DNA of 47,788 nt from Actinomycetes bacterium (GTDB lineage: Bacteria > Actinomycetota > Acidimicrobiia > Acidimicrobiales > Bog-793): the NCBI GenBank assembly GCA_021798275.1, contig JAJZMK010000011.1, forward strand, positions 1-47,788, in the 5' to 3' direction. This document shows positions 45,411 to 47,788 of this stretch, one piece after another. The position numbers were made by a program, and so were the translations under genes. The number at the start of each line of letters is the position of its first letter. Within the stretch, counting starts at the first letter, position 1. The notes under the pieces were generated by a model that saw only the letters and a program-made list of their open reading frames with translations, ran no database searches and was not told the origin of the DNA.

Positions 45411-45759
45411 AAAATTTTCCTTTACTTTACTACATCAACGTGTCCCAAATTATCAATCAATGTAACACTTATGTCAACCCCATAAATCGGACACGAATTT
45501 ATGCTACTTTTTGATACCGTAAAAACTTCTCATATTTCCATAGAGACATAGTTAGGGGTCACTATGTCTCTAATGTTATTATAGCAAACACCTCAAGACA
45601 TACTTTATAAGTCTCTCTGGAAAAAGTAGCAACGAGATGAACTAATACATAATGTTCTTGCGCACCATGTACTTGATCTATCTTATAAGTTTTTAGCGGG
45701 CCTTTAATCCGGATATATTTTTGATATGGCTTGTAAGTATCGGCAGGTAGAGAGGAATC
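45411..45759. other. intergenic region between two minus-strand genes
   Basis: About 350 bases upstream of the hydrolase and downstream of the MmpL gene. It holds the 12-bp inverted repeat listed separately. No other gene or RNA was seen. Confidence 0.4.
45541..45572. repeat. perfect 12-bp inverted repeat
   Basis: TAGAGACATAGT (45541-45552) and ACTATGTCTCTA (45561-45572) pair fully around TAGGGGTC. No T run follows on either strand. It lies about 130 bases before the hydrolase start and 190 bases after the MmpL stop, so it could be an operator, a 3' processing hairpin or a weak terminator. Confidence 0.65.
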
Positions 45760-47788
45760 TTAATGGGTTAGAGTTAAGTCCGGCAAATCTGGTTCCGTGT
45801 TGTCTTCGACGCTTACATCTTGGTCCACGGAGAGTTTTGATGGCCACCAGTTCCACCTGCCAAGAAGGGATGCCATAGAGGGAACGAGTAGTGTCCTGAC
45901 TAAAAAGGTATCCATCAAGATACCTATTGCCAGGCCAAATCCGATATCTCTGATTTGGCTTCCGCTCGGTCCGCTTCCTCCGGCGATGGCCAATACCCCA
46001 AAAGTCCCGGCCAGTACGAGCCCGGCGGAAGTAACGGTCGAGCCCGTTCTGGCGACCGCCCTAGTGACGGCCGTCTTTAGGTCATAACTATGGGCTTCTT
46101 CACGAATACGCGTCATGACCAAGATGTTGTAATCTTCGCCGAGAGCCAACAAAAAGAGGAACATCAAAAATGGCAGGATAAAAGTCAGTCCGGCGGAATT
46201 GCCCAAATCTATAAATACTATTGTCGAGACTCCTAGGGAAGCCAAATAAGACAGTGCCACGCTGATAATAAGATATAAAGGTGCAAAAAGACTGCGCAGA
46301 ACCAGGGCGAGCAGAAGTCCGATGGCGAGGATGGCTATCGGAACTATTGTAAAGAGGTCGTGATTAGATGTCGAGGAGACATCGTAAAGCCCGGCTGCTT
46401 CTCCTGCCAGACCTTCCGCCAAAGCTCCATTTTTTTCTCCCACGGAAGTTACGATATTTCTGATAACAGGAGTGGCATTCATAGCCGCCGTAGTCTGCTG
46501 AGCTCCGGCTTTTAGGGCAGCTTCAAATTGAATTACTTTGCCGTTGGCAGATACGAACTGAGTGGATTCCTTGTATTCCTTGTAAGCTTGATCAGAGACT
46601 CCGGCAATTTGATGCGTCGGGAGAGTGGGTAAAAGTTTGGGGTTTCCGAGCTTAGCGTGAAGTTGTGTATACTGAGCGGTTGTAATCGTAACGCCGTCGG
46701 TATTCAAGGGTCCGACAAGAGCATTAAATTGGTTACTCTTTGCCAGATCGGCTTGGATTGTGGCTATAACGGAAGGATCTTGCCAAACCGGTTTTTGGAA
46801 TTTGAAAATTATGTTTGCCGGATTGGTATTTGAATGCGGGAAATATTTGGCCAAGGCCGCATTACCTCTAGCGGCCTCCGTCCCGCTCGGAGCGCTGAGA
46901 GCGCCGCCGAATCCGGCCGATTTATATCCTATAGATGAGATGGCAAGTGCCGTAAAGATAAGTACTCCCGCTACCAAAGTTACTCCGGGCTTAGCCACCA
47001 CTTTTGTTGCTATATTGCTCCAAGCTCCGTCTGTCTGTTTGGCGGTCTTTTTCTTTAAGTTAGTCGGCCAAAACAAAGCTTTCCCTGCGATGCTAAGTAG
47101 AGCCGGAAGTAGGGTAAGTCCGGCCAAAAGCATTACGGCTATACCGAGTGCCAAGGGAATACCGAGGTCATGGTAAATACCGAAAGTAGCTGCCAGGAGA
47201 GAGAGTAGAGCTATGATGACGGTACCGGCCGATGCCGATATCGATTCACCTACTCTTGCCAGAGCTCTTGCCGTCGCCTGGCGGGAGTCATAGCCGGCCA
47301 TTATTTCTTCTCTTACTCTAAAAACAAGGAATAGACCGTAATCTGTTCCCGCCCCAAGTAGTAGAACAATCAGCAATAACTGTGTTATCTCGGAAATCTG
47401 TAGTCCGTGTGCGCCCAGTCCCCCTATGAAGCGGTTGGATATCAATAAGGCCACACCGGCCGGTATTAGGGTCAAGATGGGAGCCAGGAAAGACCTGAAG
47501 ATGAGAAGCAGCAATACGATGATAAAGAGTATGGAGAATTGTTGGGTTTTGTTGCCGGTCTTTTGTGAAGAGCTCTGGTTGGCGACATTAGTAGCTACAC
47601 TTCCCGCTACGTCAAATGACATGTTAGCCGGAATTTGTAGCTCCTTGAAAGTTTTTTCTAAGTCGTTTACCACCTGAGTTTGGCCCGTGATATCGGCGGC
47701 ATTCAGATGCACCTCGGCCAATATTTGGAGGGCATGTCCGTCCGGTGAGACACCGAGCGGTTGTACACCCAAGACTGACGGGACGGAT
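45760..47788 (-). CDS. MmpL/RND family transporter, N-terminus outside window
   Basis: The frame is open through the window edge, so at least 675 aa are seen and the N-terminal part is missing. Two RND membrane halves are visible: the first with GAGTDYGLFLVFRVREEI and the second with LALGEDYNILVMTRIREEA, the Asp-Tyr pairs that relay protons in MmpL proteins. About eleven hydrophobic segments and one large extracytoplasmic loop (between the halves) are present. The C-terminus is acidic and short. MmpL proteins export lipids and siderophores; this one may export lipids or glycolipids, but the substrate is unknown. A TTG near 47772 is internal. Confidence 0.9.
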   Translation of the reverse strand, partial: SVPSVLGVQPLGVSPDGHALQILAEVHLNAADITGQTQVVNDLEKTFKELQIPANMSFDVAGSVATNVANQSSSQKTGNKTQQFSILFIIVLLLLIFRSFLAPILTLIPAGVALLISNRFIGGLGAHGLQISEITQLLLIVLLLGAGTDYGLFLVFRVREEIMAGYDSRQATARALARVGESISASAGTVIIALLSLLAATFGIYHDLGIPLALGIAVMLLAGLTLLPALLSIAGKALFWPTNLKKKTAKQTDGAWSNIATKVVAKPGVTLVAGVLIFTALAISSIGYKSAGFGGALSAPSGTEAARGNAALAKYFPHSNTNPANIIFKFQKPVWQDPSVIATIQADLAKSNQFNALVGPLNTDGVTITTAQYTQLHAKLGNPKLLPTLPTHQIAGVSDQAYKEYKESTQFVSANGKVIQFEAALKAGAQQTTAAMNATPVIRNIVTSVGEKNGALAEGLAGEAAGLYDVSSTSNHDLFTIVPIAILAIGLLLALVLRSLFAPLYLIISVALSYLASLGVSTIVFIDLGNSAGLTFILPFLMFLFLLALGEDYNILVMTRIREEAHSYDLKTAVTRAVARTGSTVTSAGLVLAGTFGVLAIAGGSGPSGSQIRDIGFGLAIGILMDTFLVRTLLVPSMASLLGRWNWWPSKLSVDQDVSVEDNTEPDLPDLTLTH

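Overview
The window reads as chromosomal DNA of an actinobacterium with an A+T-leaning genome, and I would place it near the class Acidimicrobiia. This placement is inference. It rests on the block of GcvH, FHA protein, FtsR-like MerR, DUF151 nuclease and second MerR; the InhA-type enoyl-ACP reductase; the BTAD/SARP-type regulator; the MmpL-type RND protein; and the fused nucleotidyltransferase/phosphomannomutase-like protein. Many genes start with TTG or GTG, and several have no clear Shine-Dalgarno sequence. A glutamate decarboxylase with a His-ending C-terminus would suit an acid-exposed lifestyle.

Layout. 1-3 kb: tRNA-Leu(UAG), clpP with a textbook terminator, and a secreted beta-propeller-like protein. 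3-18 kb: a surface-polysaccharide region with four glycosyltransferase-related genes (one a two-domain fusion), an ABC-2 exporter pair of Wzm/Wzt type, small coiled-coil or basic helical proteins, a UPF0104/LPG-synthase-type membrane protein, a candidate lipoprotein, an MFS transporter and a Thr-rich secreted repeat protein. 18-22.4 kb: InhA-like reductase, a GAF plus degenerate-GGDEF protein and a large BTAD regulator. 22.4-32 kb: the conserved translation/transcription operon rimP-nusA-ylxR-infB-rbfA-truB-ribF. It is preceded by an attenuator-like leader and interrupted between ylxR and infB by 0.8 kb that carries what looks like the right end/omegaRNA of an IS200/IS605-IS1341 (TnpB) element without tnpB. 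32-36 kb: glutamate decarboxylase, a small membrane protein and a secreted Lys-rich protein. 36-44 kb: pgsA, the sugar-nucleotidyltransferase fusion, gcvH, FHA, MerR, DUF151 and MerR. 44-47.8 kb: an isochorismatase-fold hydrolase and an MmpL-family protein that runs off the window end.

How the genes fit together. The 3-16 kb genes could build, export and anchor a surface glycan, and the 37.3 kb fusion could supply its activated sugar. The nusA operon is core housekeeping, but several of its products are unusual. RimP is about twice the usual length. RibF keeps its adenylyltransferase half but has lost the recognisable riboflavin-kinase signature. IF2 has a long Pro/Gly/Ser linker. The FtsR-like MerR carries a linker of roughly 330 residues. 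The best leads are the tnpB-less omegaRNA-like remnant, the RibF kinase-domain decay, and a terminator hairpin overlapped by a Phe/Trp-rich mini-ORF ahead of rimP. No database search was possible, so family names come from recognised motifs.
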